Below, in pieces: positions 1 through 5,052 of a stretch of 5,052 nucleotides of DNA; the first letter of the stretch is position 1; each line of letters begins with the position of its first letter. The DNA lies in the NCBI GenBank assembly GCA_024958995.1, contig JANXGZ010000138.1:1-5052 (forward strand), written 5' to 3'. Under the pieces are notes generated by a model that worked only from the letters and a program-made list of their open reading frames with translations, was not told where the DNA came from and searched no databases. The stretch comes from Methylococcales bacterium. Its GTDB lineage: Bacteria; Pseudomonadota; Gammaproteobacteria; Methylococcales; UBA1147. The position numbers and the translations under genes are program-made.

Positions 1-2
1 CG

Positions 3-41
3 GTAGTTGCAAAAACATTTCAGGCGATAGGGCGGCGGTAG
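3..41 (+). CDS. rpoZ: Possible C-terminal tail of RNA polymerase omega subunit (partial)
   Basis: A reading frame open from the left edge ends at TAG 39-41 and reads VVAKTFQAIGRR. The ending resembles the E. coli omega subunit, which finishes ...AIAEGRR. In gammaproteobacteria rpoZ commonly lies immediately upstream of spoT, which is what follows here. Omega is a small RNA polymerase subunit that helps assemble beta-prime and forms part of a ppGpp binding site. Only twelve residues are visible and omega tails vary widely between genera, so the call rests mainly on position. A second frame (2-52, ending VVFL then TAA) is also open and cannot be excluded. Confidence 0.35.
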   Translation, partial: VVAKTFQAIGRR

Positions 42-78
42 TTTTTTTGTAAAGCTGGTTTAGGTATTCGAGAAGACC

Positions 79-97
79 GGGGACGGAATCCGTTTCC
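79..97 (+). promoter_or_regulatory. Small hairpin just upstream of the spoT start
   Basis: GGGGACGG (79-86) can pair with CCGTTTCC (90-97) across a three-base loop. The RNA stem has eight pairs, two of them G-U. It ends ten bases before the spoT ATG and contains the only purine-rich stretch that could act as a ribosome binding site. Pairing would hide that stretch, which is also rather far from the ATG. A regulatory role is inference; the pairing is read directly. Confidence 0.25.
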
Positions 98-107
98 CTG
101 CAACGTT

Positions 108-845
108 ATGACTGATCTTGCGATTCGAAATGAAGCACCATTGCCGCAGGAGAAGCTGGTTCGACAACTGGCGGGCGTTCTGCGAACCTATCTCGGGCAG
201 AATCAAGTCGAGAAGGTTCTCAAAGCATATTATTTCGGAGCCCAGGCCCACTCCAACCAGGTTCGCCTGAGTGGCGAAGCCTATATCTGCCATCCCCTTT
301 CCGTTGCGCTGATTCTGGCCGAAATGCGTCTGGACGCCAATGCTATAACGGCAGCGATCCTGCACGACGTGATCGAGGATACCGATGTTTCGAAGCGCAA
401 GATCTTGTTGGAATTCGGTAAAACTGTCGCAGACTTGGTTGATGGAGTTAGCAAACTGACCCAGCTGGACAGCAGGTCCAGGGCCGAGGCTCAGGCCGAA
501 AATGTTCGCAAGATGTTTCTCGCCATGGCCCGCGACCTGCGGGTCATTATCGTGAAATTGGCGGACCGGGTTCATAACATGCGAACCTTGGGCGTAATGC
601 CGCCGGACAGGAAAAGGCGGATTGCAAACGAAACGCTGGAGATCTACGTTCCGCTCGCTAACCGTCTTGGGATGAACAATATCCGGATTGAACTTTCCGA
701 GCTGGCTTTCCAGGCAATGTACCCGCTTCGTTATCGTGTGATTGACAAGGCGGTCAGGAATGCCCGTGGACAGCGTAAGGAAGTGGTTCGAAAGATCGAA
801 TCTGCCATCAAGAAACGGCTGAACGACAGCGATTTAAAGTGCTAA
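108..845 (+). CDS. spoT: SpoT N-terminal fragment: ppGpp hydrolase (HD) part, 245 aa
   Basis: As written, translation from ATG 108 stops at TAA 843-845. The product holds the full HD-type hydrolase domain that removes the 3'-pyrophosphate of (p)ppGpp in a Mn-dependent reaction. Visible active-site residues, by correspondence with the Streptococcus Rel structure, are R53, metal ligands H62, H86, D87 and D153 (in LADRVHN), the E90-D91 pair, N157 and T160. All are present. The fragment also keeps the helical linker (ETLEIYVPLANRLGM) and the first helices leading into the synthetase, but ends just before the R-x-K-x-x-S ATP-binding motif. Stand-alone small alarmone hydrolases (Mesh1 type) show that an HD domain can work alone, so this fragment could plausibly degrade ppGpp without making it. 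There is no strong ribosome binding site before the ATG. Hydrolase identity is certain; whether the fragment is the real product in the cell is not. Confidence 0.8.
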   Translation: MTDLAIRNEAPLPQEKLVRQLAGVLRTYLGQNQVEKVLKAYYFGAQAHSNQVRLSGEAYICHPLSVALILAEMRLDANAITAAILHDVIEDTDVSKRKILLEFGKTVADLVDGVSKLTQLDSRSRAEAQAENVRKMFLAMARDLRVIIVKLADRVHNMRTLGVMPPDRKRRIANETLEIYVPLANRLGMNNIRIELSELAFQAMYPLRYRVIDKAVRNARGQRKEVVRKIESAIKKRLNDSDLKC

Positions 846-887
846 GTCTATGGTCGCGAAAAGAACCTCTACAGCATCTACCAAAAG

Positions 888-2276
888 ATGGTCGACAAGA
901 ACATCCCGCTGTCGGAGGTCTTCGATGTTTATGCGTACCGACTGGTGGTTGAAAAAGCGGACGACGGTTACCGTGCACTCGGCGTTGTGCATTCCTTGTA
1001 TAAGCCGGTTCCCGGGCGCTTCAAGGACTACATCGCGCTGCCCAAGGAAAACGGATACCAGTCGCTTCATACGGTGCTGGTGGGGCCCTACGGCTTGTTT
1101 CTGGAAATGCAGATTAGAACTCGTGAAATGCACAGGATGGCTGAGTCTGGGATTGCTGCCCACTGGCTATACAAGGGGGATGCTAATAAGCTGTCCTACA
1201 GCCACGAACCAACAAACGAGTGGTTGAGGGACCTGCTTGAGGTTCAGAAGAGTGCCGGTAATTCGCTGGAATTTATCGACAACCTCAAGGTTGACCTGTT
1301 TCCTCAACAGGTTTATGTCTTTACTCCCAAGGGTAGCATCGTGAAGCTTCCCAAGGGAGCAACGATCGTCGATTTCGCATATGCCGTACATACCGATGTG
1401 GGCAATGCAACTGCATCGGCCAGGGTCGACAGGGTGCTGGTTCCGTTGCAGACTCGATTGGAGAATGGGCAGACCGTTGATGTAATTACCGTGGAATGGG
1501 CGCGGCCCAATCCTTTGTGGCTGAACTTTGTCGTTACTGTAAAGGCGCGTGCAGCGATCCGTACCTACCTTCAAAACTTCAAGAAAAAGGAGGCCATTGC
1601 CCTCGGGCGTCGGCTGTTGAGCAGAGAGCTTCATGCACACGGAATAAGGTTGGAAAGTGTTTCCGAAGAACGGCTCGAGAATGTTCAGAAAATACTGCAA
1701 TACGTTTCCCTGGATGCTCTTTTAGAGGATATCGGACTGGGAAACCGTTTGCCTTTCCTGCTGGTCAATCGCTTTTTTCTGGAGGAGAATATCGTAGGGT
1801 CGAGCTGCGGTGAAACGGGCATGTCTTCCGGGCCCCCTTTGTTGATTAAGGGAACGGAAGACATGGTTACCACCCGGGCGAAATGCTGTCGGCCGATTCC
1901 GGGTGATCCGATCGTCGGTTTCTTCAACCCTGGAAAGGGGATCGTGATTCATGTGGATGATTGCAAGAACGTAATCAAAAGGCTACGGCAGGACAAGGGC
2001 TGGTTGGATGTGCAATGGGATTCCGATGTTAAAGCGGATTTCTCGGTAGAAATCCGCTTGGAAGTGGAGAACAAGCGCGGCACGCTAGCAACGATTGCCT
2101 CGACCATTTCAATGATGGGCTCGAGTATCGAAATGGTCGATATCCGAGATCAAAACGATGAAATATCATTGGACTTCATCACCTTCACGGTTCACGATCG
2201 TACCCACCTGGCCAGTGTCATGCGCAAATTGCGCAAGCTGCAGATTGTTGTCAAGATCTCTAGAGTCAAGCTGTAG
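888..2276 (+). CDS. spoT: SpoT C-terminal part: partial synthetase, TGS, zinc-finger-like and ACT domains
   Basis: This is the same frame after the TAA. The first available start is ATG 888, giving 462 residues, but it has no visible ribosome binding site and may not be used. Local numbering: synthetase D13 (in FDVYAYR), RFKD 44-47, GYQSLH 56-61 and E73 in LEMQIRT. TGS spans about 142-201 with H168 in AYAVHTD, the position that contacts the tRNA end in related RelA. A CC/zinc-finger-like domain follows, with C333, C334, H355 and C359. The ACT domain is about 385-460. Codons 846-887, upstream of this ATG, encode VYGREKNLYSIYQK, including the conserved R-x-K-x-x-S ATP-binding motif. A protein starting at 888 would lack it and should be synthetase-dead. 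TGS, CC and ACT normally regulate the enzyme (ribosome or acyl carrier protein sensing). The frame ends at TAG 2274-2276. Confidence 0.75.
   Translation: MVDKNIPLSEVFDVYAYRLVVEKADDGYRALGVVHSLYKPVPGRFKDYIALPKENGYQSLHTVLVGPYGLFLEMQIRTREMHRMAESGIAAHWLYKGDANKLSYSHEPTNEWLRDLLEVQKSAGNSLEFIDNLKVDLFPQQVYVFTPKGSIVKLPKGATIVDFAYAVHTDVGNATASARVDRVLVPLQTRLENGQTVDVITVEWARPNPLWLNFVVTVKARAAIRTYLQNFKKKEAIALGRRLLSRELHAHGIRLESVSEERLENVQKILQYVSLDALLEDIGLGNRLPFLLVNRFFLEENIVGSSCGETGMSSGPPLLIKGTEDMVTTRAKCCRPIPGDPIVGFFNPGKGIVIHVDDCKNVIKRLRQDKGWLDVQWDSDVKADFSVEIRLEVENKRGTLATIASTISMMGSSIEMVDIRDQNDEISLDFITFTVHDRTHLASVMRKLRKLQIVVKISRVKL
2032..2059. repeat. Perfect 11-bp inverted repeat inside spoT
   Basis: AAGCGGATTTC (2032-2042) is exactly complementary to GAAATCCGCTT (2049-2059), with a six-base loop TCGGTA. 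It encodes part of KADFSVEIRL, the boundary between the linker and the ACT domain. No T-run follows, so it is not an intrinsic terminator. A strong mRNA hairpin is expected here; any role in pausing or stability is inference. Confidence 0.6.
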
Positions 2277-2279
2277 TTT

Positions 2280-2343
2280 CCGGGTTCCCGGAGGTAGATA
2301 CCAGGCCCCCGTGGTGTATTGACCCCTGCCGGAGCAGGGAACC
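2280..2343 (+). promoter_or_regulatory. Spoligo hairpins in the spoT-ridA gap with a competing long-range pairing
   Basis: The 88-base gap (2277-2364) holds two local hairpins. CCGG 2280-2283 pairs with CCGG 2288-2291, extendable by two weaker outer pairs. CCCTGC 2324-2329 pairs perfectly with GCAGGG 2334-2339 around the loop CGGA. GGTTCCC (2283-2289) is also fully complementary to GGGAACC (2337-2343), and this pairing uses bases from both hairpins, so the two folds exclude each other. No T-run follows, so neither is a classical terminator. It may be an mRNA processing or control element ahead of ridA, or chance. Confidence 0.35.
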
Positions 2344-2364
2344 GAGGTTTAACCTGAGAAAGTC

Positions 2365-2766
2365 ATGAAAAGAGAAATTATATCGACACCGGAAGCACCG
2401 CAGGCTATTGGCACCTATTCACAGGCGATCAAGATCAATGATGTTGTTTATTTGTCCGGCCAGATCCCGCTTGACCCAGAATCCATGTCGATGGTGGGAG
2501 GCGGGATCGGGGAACAGATCCACCGGGTATTCCAGAACCTCACTGCCGTAGCCCGTACAGCTGGCGGGTCGTTGGATGATTTCGCCAAGTTGAATATTTA
2601 CCTGACCGATTTGTCCAACTTTCCAGTGGTCAACGAAATCATGGCAGAGTATTTCGAGGAGCCGTATCCTGCGCGCGCCGCGATCGGCGTAGCCGCCCTG
2701 CCCAAGGATGCCGGAGTGGAGATGGATGCCGTCATGGTTCTGGGCCAAGAAAACACTACTGACTGA
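2365..2766 (+). CDS. ridA: RidA, 2-iminobutanoate/2-iminopropanoate deaminase
   Basis: A 133-residue member of the Rid (YjgF/YER057c/UK114) family, close to the usual length of about 128. RidA speeds hydrolysis of reactive enamine/imine intermediates, such as 2-aminoacrylate, released by PLP-dependent enzymes like threonine/serine dehydratase, giving 2-oxoacids and ammonia. It is cytosolic and works as a trimer with active sites between subunits. Family signatures: the N-terminal PxAIGxYSQAI stretch with Y18, SGQIPLDP 31-38, catalytic R104 in YPARAAIGVAALPK, and E120 in VEMDAV. R104 and E120 correspond to E. coli R105 and E120, so this is the active RidA class, unlike relatives lacking the arginine. 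The start is ATG 2365 with a weak GAG-containing ribosome binding site six bases upstream. It lies 88 bases after spoT, a neighbourhood also seen in Pseudomonas, and 12 bases before recG, so co-transcription with recG is likely. Stop is TGA. Confidence 0.93.
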   Translation: MKREIISTPEAPQAIGTYSQAIKINDVVYLSGQIPLDPESMSMVGGGIGEQIHRVFQNLTAVARTAGGSLDDFAKLNIYLTDLSNFPVVNEIMAEYFEEPYPARAAIGVAALPKDAGVEMDAVMVLGQENTTD

Positions 2767-2778
2767 ATCTCGCGACTG

Positions 2779-4881
2779 TTGAACGCGACTCCGTACGGTC
2801 CTGAGACGGTTGCCGTCAGCCAACTCCGAGGGGTTGGGGCACAGATCTCGAGGCGCCTTGCCAAGCTGGAGGTTCACTCCATCAGCGACTTGCTGTTCCA
2901 TCTGCCGTTTCGCTACGAAGACCGTACCCGTGCCTGCCCGATCGGCGGTCTTGTTGTGGGCAGTAAGACACTAGTCGAAGGCCGCGTTGAAATTGCCGAA
3001 ATCATGATGCGTCCGCGGCGGACTCTGGTCTGCAGAATCGGTGATGGAACAGGGTTATTGACCCTGCGATTTTTCTATTTCAATTCTGCTCAGAAGGTTA
3101 GGTTGGGCAGGGGTGCCAGGATTCGCTGTTTTGGGGAAGTTCGTGCCGGATTCAACGGACTGGAAATGATTCACCCCGAATACCAACCAGTGCCGGAAGC
3201 CGAGATTGCTGAGGATTTGCAGGTGCTTACAGCGGTTTACCGGCTGACTGACGGGATTAGTCAGGCCCGCATGCGACGTATCGTTACCCAAGCCATTGAA
3301 TGGTGGAAAGGGACAGAGGGTCCATCAGGGCTGCAGGATCTGTTACCGGCGCCGCTGGTCGAAAGCCTGGGGTTTCCGGCACTGGAGACTTCGCTGGCGA
3401 TGCTACATGAGCCTCCTGCCGAAATGTCGGTAGAACAGCTTTCGGCATGGGAACATCCGGCCCAGCATCGGCTGGTCTGCGAGGAGTTGATCGCCCATTA
3501 TCTTTCCCTGAGCCAGGCCAGAATGCAGGGCAGGAAGAAGAAGGCTCGGGTTTTCGAAGAAACAGGGGTGACCGTTGACAGATTTCTGCAGGCACTGCCC
3601 TTCGATCTTACCGGTGCACAGGTACGGGTGATTCGTGAAGCGGCGGATGATCTTTGTTCCGGCCATCCGATGATGCGTCTGGTACACGGTGACGTAGGGT
3701 CTGGAAAAACCGTGGTTGCGGCCTGTTGTTCTTTATCGGTCCTTGCTGACGGTTGGCAGGTGGCACTGATGGCGCCGACCGAACTATTGGCCGAACAGCA
3801 CCATTCCAATTTTAGCCAGTGGCTGGAACCTCTGGGAATAACCGTCGGTTTTCTATCCGGCAATCAGCCGGAAAAGGTTCGTAAGGAGACACTGAAACTG
3901 ATTCGTTCAGGATCCATCGGTGTTGTAATCGGAACGCATGCCCTGTTCCAGCAGGCGGTCAGTTTTAGCAAGCTGGGGCTGGTCATCATCGATGAACAAC
4001 ATCGCTTCGGGGTGGACCAGAGACTGGCCTTGCGGGACAAAGGTCAGGTTGACGGGTACGTGCCCCACCAGCTGGTCATGACGGCAACACCGATTCCAAG
4101 GACCCTGGCCATGCTTCGGTTTGCCGACCTGGATGTCTCGGTCATCGATGAATTGCCACCAGGCCGCAAGCCGGTAAAGACCTCGGTGATCCCGGCTTCA
4201 CGTCGTGAAGAGGTCATTGACCGGATCAGTGCTTGGATTGCCGGGGGTCGACAGGCCTATTGGGTCTGTACCTTGATCGAAGAGTCGGATGCCCTTCAGT
4301 GTGAGGCGGCCGAAAAAACTGCTGCGAATCTGGGGAAAGCGCTTTCTGATATTCGGGTAGGGCTGGTGCATGGCAGAATGCCGGCAATGGAAAAAAATGC
4401 TGTCATGCAGTCATTCAAGCAGCACCGCTTCGATCTGTTGGTCGCGACTACTGTGATCGAAGTGGGCGTGGACGTTGCCAACGCGGACCTGATGGTGATC
4501 GAGAATCCAGAGCGGCTCGGTCTGGCTCAGTTACACCAACTTCGTGGCCGAGTCGGGCGTGGAGCGGGGAAGGGTTTTTGCCTGTTGATGTACCAGGCCC
4601 CGCTTTCCAGTTTGGCAAAGGAGAGACTTTCCATGTTGCGAGAAACCACCGACGGTTTTAGACTTGCCGAAAAGGATCTTGAACTTCGCGGGCCCGGTGA
4701 TGTAATGGGTACGCGCCAGACCGGTCAGAACCAATTTCGTCTGGCCGACCTTGGAAGGGACCGGAGTTTGCTCGAGCTGGCTGTCGCCGCTGCCCGGCGT
4801 ATTCAGACCGAATTTCCCGAGTACGTCCAACCTCTGATTCAGCGCTGGGTCGGTGGCGCAGCGAGGTATGCTAATGTTTGA
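2779..4881 (+). CDS. recG: ATP-dependent DNA helicase RecG
   Basis: A 700-residue RecG (E. coli 693), complete to its RYANV terminus. RecG is a monomeric double-strand DNA translocase that reverses stalled replication forks, moves Holliday junctions and unwinds R- and D-loops. An N-terminal helical stretch (GVGAQISRRLAKL, residues 18-30) precedes the OB-fold wedge domain (about 60-150) that splits fork DNA. The helicase core follows: Walker A GDVGSGKT 304-311, APTELLAEQ 332-340, Walker B DEQH 405-408, TATPIPRT 435-442, the GLVHGRM region 528-534, TTVIEVGVDVPN-like 557-568 and motif VI QLRGRVGRG 587-595. The TRG translocation motif lies around 636-654 (ELRGPG...GTRQTGQNQF). No key residue is missing. 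TTG 2779 is the best start: the frame is closed upstream by the ridA TGA, the first in-frame GTG is codon 60 and the first ATG codon 76, both too late. No clear ribosome binding site precedes it, so translation probably couples to ridA. Confidence 0.95.
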   Translation: MNATPYGPETVAVSQLRGVGAQISRRLAKLEVHSISDLLFHLPFRYEDRTRACPIGGLVVGSKTLVEGRVEIAEIMMRPRRTLVCRIGDGTGLLTLRFFYFNSAQKVRLGRGARIRCFGEVRAGFNGLEMIHPEYQPVPEAEIAEDLQVLTAVYRLTDGISQARMRRIVTQAIEWWKGTEGPSGLQDLLPAPLVESLGFPALETSLAMLHEPPAEMSVEQLSAWEHPAQHRLVCEELIAHYLSLSQARMQGRKKKARVFEETGVTVDRFLQALPFDLTGAQVRVIREAADDLCSGHPMMRLVHGDVGSGKTVVAACCSLSVLADGWQVALMAPTELLAEQHHSNFSQWLEPLGITVGFLSGNQPEKVRKETLKLIRSGSIGVVIGTHALFQQAVSFSKLGLVIIDEQHRFGVDQRLALRDKGQVDGYVPHQLVMTATPIPRTLAMLRFADLDVSVIDELPPGRKPVKTSVIPASRREEVIDRISAWIAGGRQAYWVCTLIEESDALQCEAAEKTAANLGKALSDIRVGLVHGRMPAMEKNAVMQSFKQHRFDLLVATTVIEVGVDVANADLMVIENPERLGLAQLHQLRGRVGRGAGKGFCLLMYQAPLSSLAKERLSMLRETTDGFRLAEKDLELRGPGDVMGTRQTGQNQFRLADLGRDRSLLELAVAAARRIQTEFPEYVQPLIQRWVGGAARYANV

Positions 4882-4934
4882 AGCGCTAAAAGCCGGATAA
4901 TTGATTCGCCAACCTGAACTCTCTTTTGACTTTC

Positions 4935-4973
4935 CCGAATCTCGCAGATGGCCATCTGGCTGCGTGGGTTCGG
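4935..4973. repeat. Nested palindrome, REP-like, downstream of recG
   Basis: CAGATGGCCATCTG (4945-4958) is a perfect 14-base palindrome. Around it, CGCAG 4943-4947 matches CTGCG 4960-4964, and CCGAA 4935-4939 matches TTCGG 4969-4973. The result is an imperfect hairpin or cruciform of 39 bases. There is no T-run after it. Its position after the last gene of the block suits a repetitive extragenic palindrome, a Rho-related mRNA 3' stabiliser or a protein-binding site. Which one cannot be decided from one copy. Confidence 0.45.
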
Positions 4974-5052
4974 TGAATCTTTCCTAAGGGTTATTCACTT
5001 GCATAAACGAAGTGCAATATTTTTGCGCCAACCTGACTGGTATCCCAACCGG
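4948..5052 (+). CDS. Possible start of an unidentified downstream gene (partial, weak)
   Basis: From ATG 4948 the frame stays open for 35 codons to the window edge, ending FLRQPDWYPNR. The ATG lies inside the palindrome and has no ribosome binding site. A TTG at 4999 is preceded by AAGGG at 4986-4990 with an eight-base gap, a better-placed signal. The tail could fit the beginning of a chorismate lyase (UbiC)-like protein, but that is a guess from a few residues and should not be used as an identification. Thirty-five open codons can occur by chance. Confidence 0.2.
   Translation, partial: MAIWLRGFGESFLRVIHLHKRSAIFLRQPDWYPNR
4999..5024 (+). terminator. Weak terminator-like hairpin after recG
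   Basis: TTGCA 4999-5003 pairs with TGCAA 5013-5017 around a nine-base loop, followed by TATTTTT (5018-5024). The stem is short and AT-rich, and a competing stem CACTT 4996-5000 with AAGTG 5010-5014 uses overlapping bases. It is the only hairpin followed by a T-run in the right-hand gap, but it is below the usual strength of an intrinsic terminator. Confidence 0.2.

Larger units (their letters stand above)
108..2276 (+). pseudogene. spoT: Bifunctional (p)ppGpp synthetase/hydrolase SpoT, interrupted by an in-frame TAA
   Basis: Read through the stop, this frame gives a 722-residue SpoT (E. coli SpoT is 702). Order of domains: HD hydrolase (about 30-200), synthetase (about 205-390), TGS (about 402-461), helical region, CC/zinc-finger-like domain (about 590-620) and ACT (about 645-720). 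Hydrolase and synthetase motifs are both of the bifunctional type, including RFKD at 304-307, where RelA-type enzymes have an acidic motif. The enzyme makes pppGpp/ppGpp from GTP/GDP and ATP and hydrolyses them in the cytoplasm. Codon 246 (TAA, 843-845) lies between LKC and VYGREK, where E. coli has C-R-V-S-G-R-E-K. Frame and spacing are unchanged, so one base substitution (for example from AAA, GAA or CAA) explains it. No other lesion is visible. The start is ATG 108: an in-frame TAG at 39-41 closes the frame upstream and no other ATG, GTG or TTG lies between. Pseudogene, sequence error and functional split remain open. Confidence 0.85.
4907..5036. repeat. 11-bp direct repeat pair CGCCAACCTGA, 119 bp apart
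   Basis: CGCCAACCTGA occurs exactly at 4907-4917 and 5026-5036, both on the + strand, in the short gap after recG. The 108 bases between the copies include the nested palindrome. I see no terminal inverted repeats on the enclosed segment, so an inserted element bounded by a target duplication is possible but not shown. Confidence 0.5.
4882..5052. other. Non-coding stretch after recG
   Basis: These 171 bases follow the recG TGA. In the recG frame there are stops at 4915-4917 and 4927-4929. The stretch holds a nested palindrome (4935-4973), an 11-base direct repeat (4907-4917 and 5026-5036) and a weak terminator-like hairpin (4999-5024). Several frames on both strands stay open to the right edge, so a neighbouring gene could begin or end here, but none can be named. 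Confidence 0.6.

Noticed and set aside
42..48. Run of seven T as an intrinsic terminator before spoT
   Set aside because: The preceding bases (GGCGGCGG) have no complementary partner in the window, so no stem is visible.
843..845. TAA read as a sense codon (altered genetic code)
   Set aside because: ridA, recG and the end of spoT use TGA and TAG as stops, but this is the only in-frame TAA in about 1,550 codons of conserved protein. A reassigned TAA should appear many times.
850..1227. 125-codon + strand frame beginning just after the TAA
   Set aside because: It is out of frame with spoT, its translation is arginine/threonine/cysteine-rich and unlike any family, and the spoT frame across the same bases is strongly conserved.
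2319..2351. TTGACC at 2319-2324 as a -35 box of a ridA promoter
   Set aside because: No TATAAT-like hexamer lies 16-18 bases downstream; the bases there are CCGAGG-like and overlap the hairpin.
60..4830. Minus-strand open frames across the window (such as 1167-1700, 2419-2901 and 3498-3863)
   Set aside because: All lie opposite conserved spoT, ridA or recG codons and show no recognisable motifs or start signals; they are antisense shadows.
4926..4960. TTGACT at 4926-4931 as a promoter for a downstream gene
   Set aside because: No acceptable -10 box follows at the right spacing; the region is the GC-containing palindrome.

Overview
The window carries a housekeeping gene block typical of a gammaproteobacterium, all on the + strand: spoT, then ridA, then recG. 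Each protein aligns by eye along its whole length with its Escherichia coli or Pseudomonas counterpart. The order spoT-ridA-recG, possibly preceded by the tail of rpoZ, matches the rpoZ-spoT neighbourhood of Pseudomonas-like lineages. GC content looks moderate. I see no transposase, integrase, CRISPR array, tRNA or rRNA.

Layout. Positions 1-41 may hold the last codons of rpoZ. Positions 42-107 are a short leader with a small hairpin just before the spoT start. Positions 108-2276 encode one continuous SpoT reading frame (722 codons of protein plus an internal stop), broken by a single in-frame TAA at 843-845. The frame is the same on both sides, so this is a nonsense change and not a frameshift. 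The part before the stop holds the complete ppGpp hydrolase (HD) domain. The part after it holds most of the synthetase, then the TGS, zinc-finger-like and ACT regulatory domains. An 88-base gap with alternative hairpins leads to ridA (2365-2766). recG follows 12 bases later (2779-4881) from a TTG start. The last 171 bases hold no clear gene. They contain a nested palindrome, an 11-base direct repeat and a reading frame that runs off the window end.

How the genes relate. SpoT makes and degrades the alarmone (p)ppGpp, RidA clears reactive enamine/imine by-products of amino-acid metabolism, and RecG remodels stalled replication forks. They share a neighbourhood, not a pathway. The RidA and RecG products look intact.

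The main oddity is the stop codon in spoT. Every hydrolase residue I can check is upstream of it, and every visible downstream motif is also conserved. It is therefore either very recent, a sequence error, or a tolerated split that leaves a hydrolase-only enzyme. I found no convincing evidence of a new biological system in this window.
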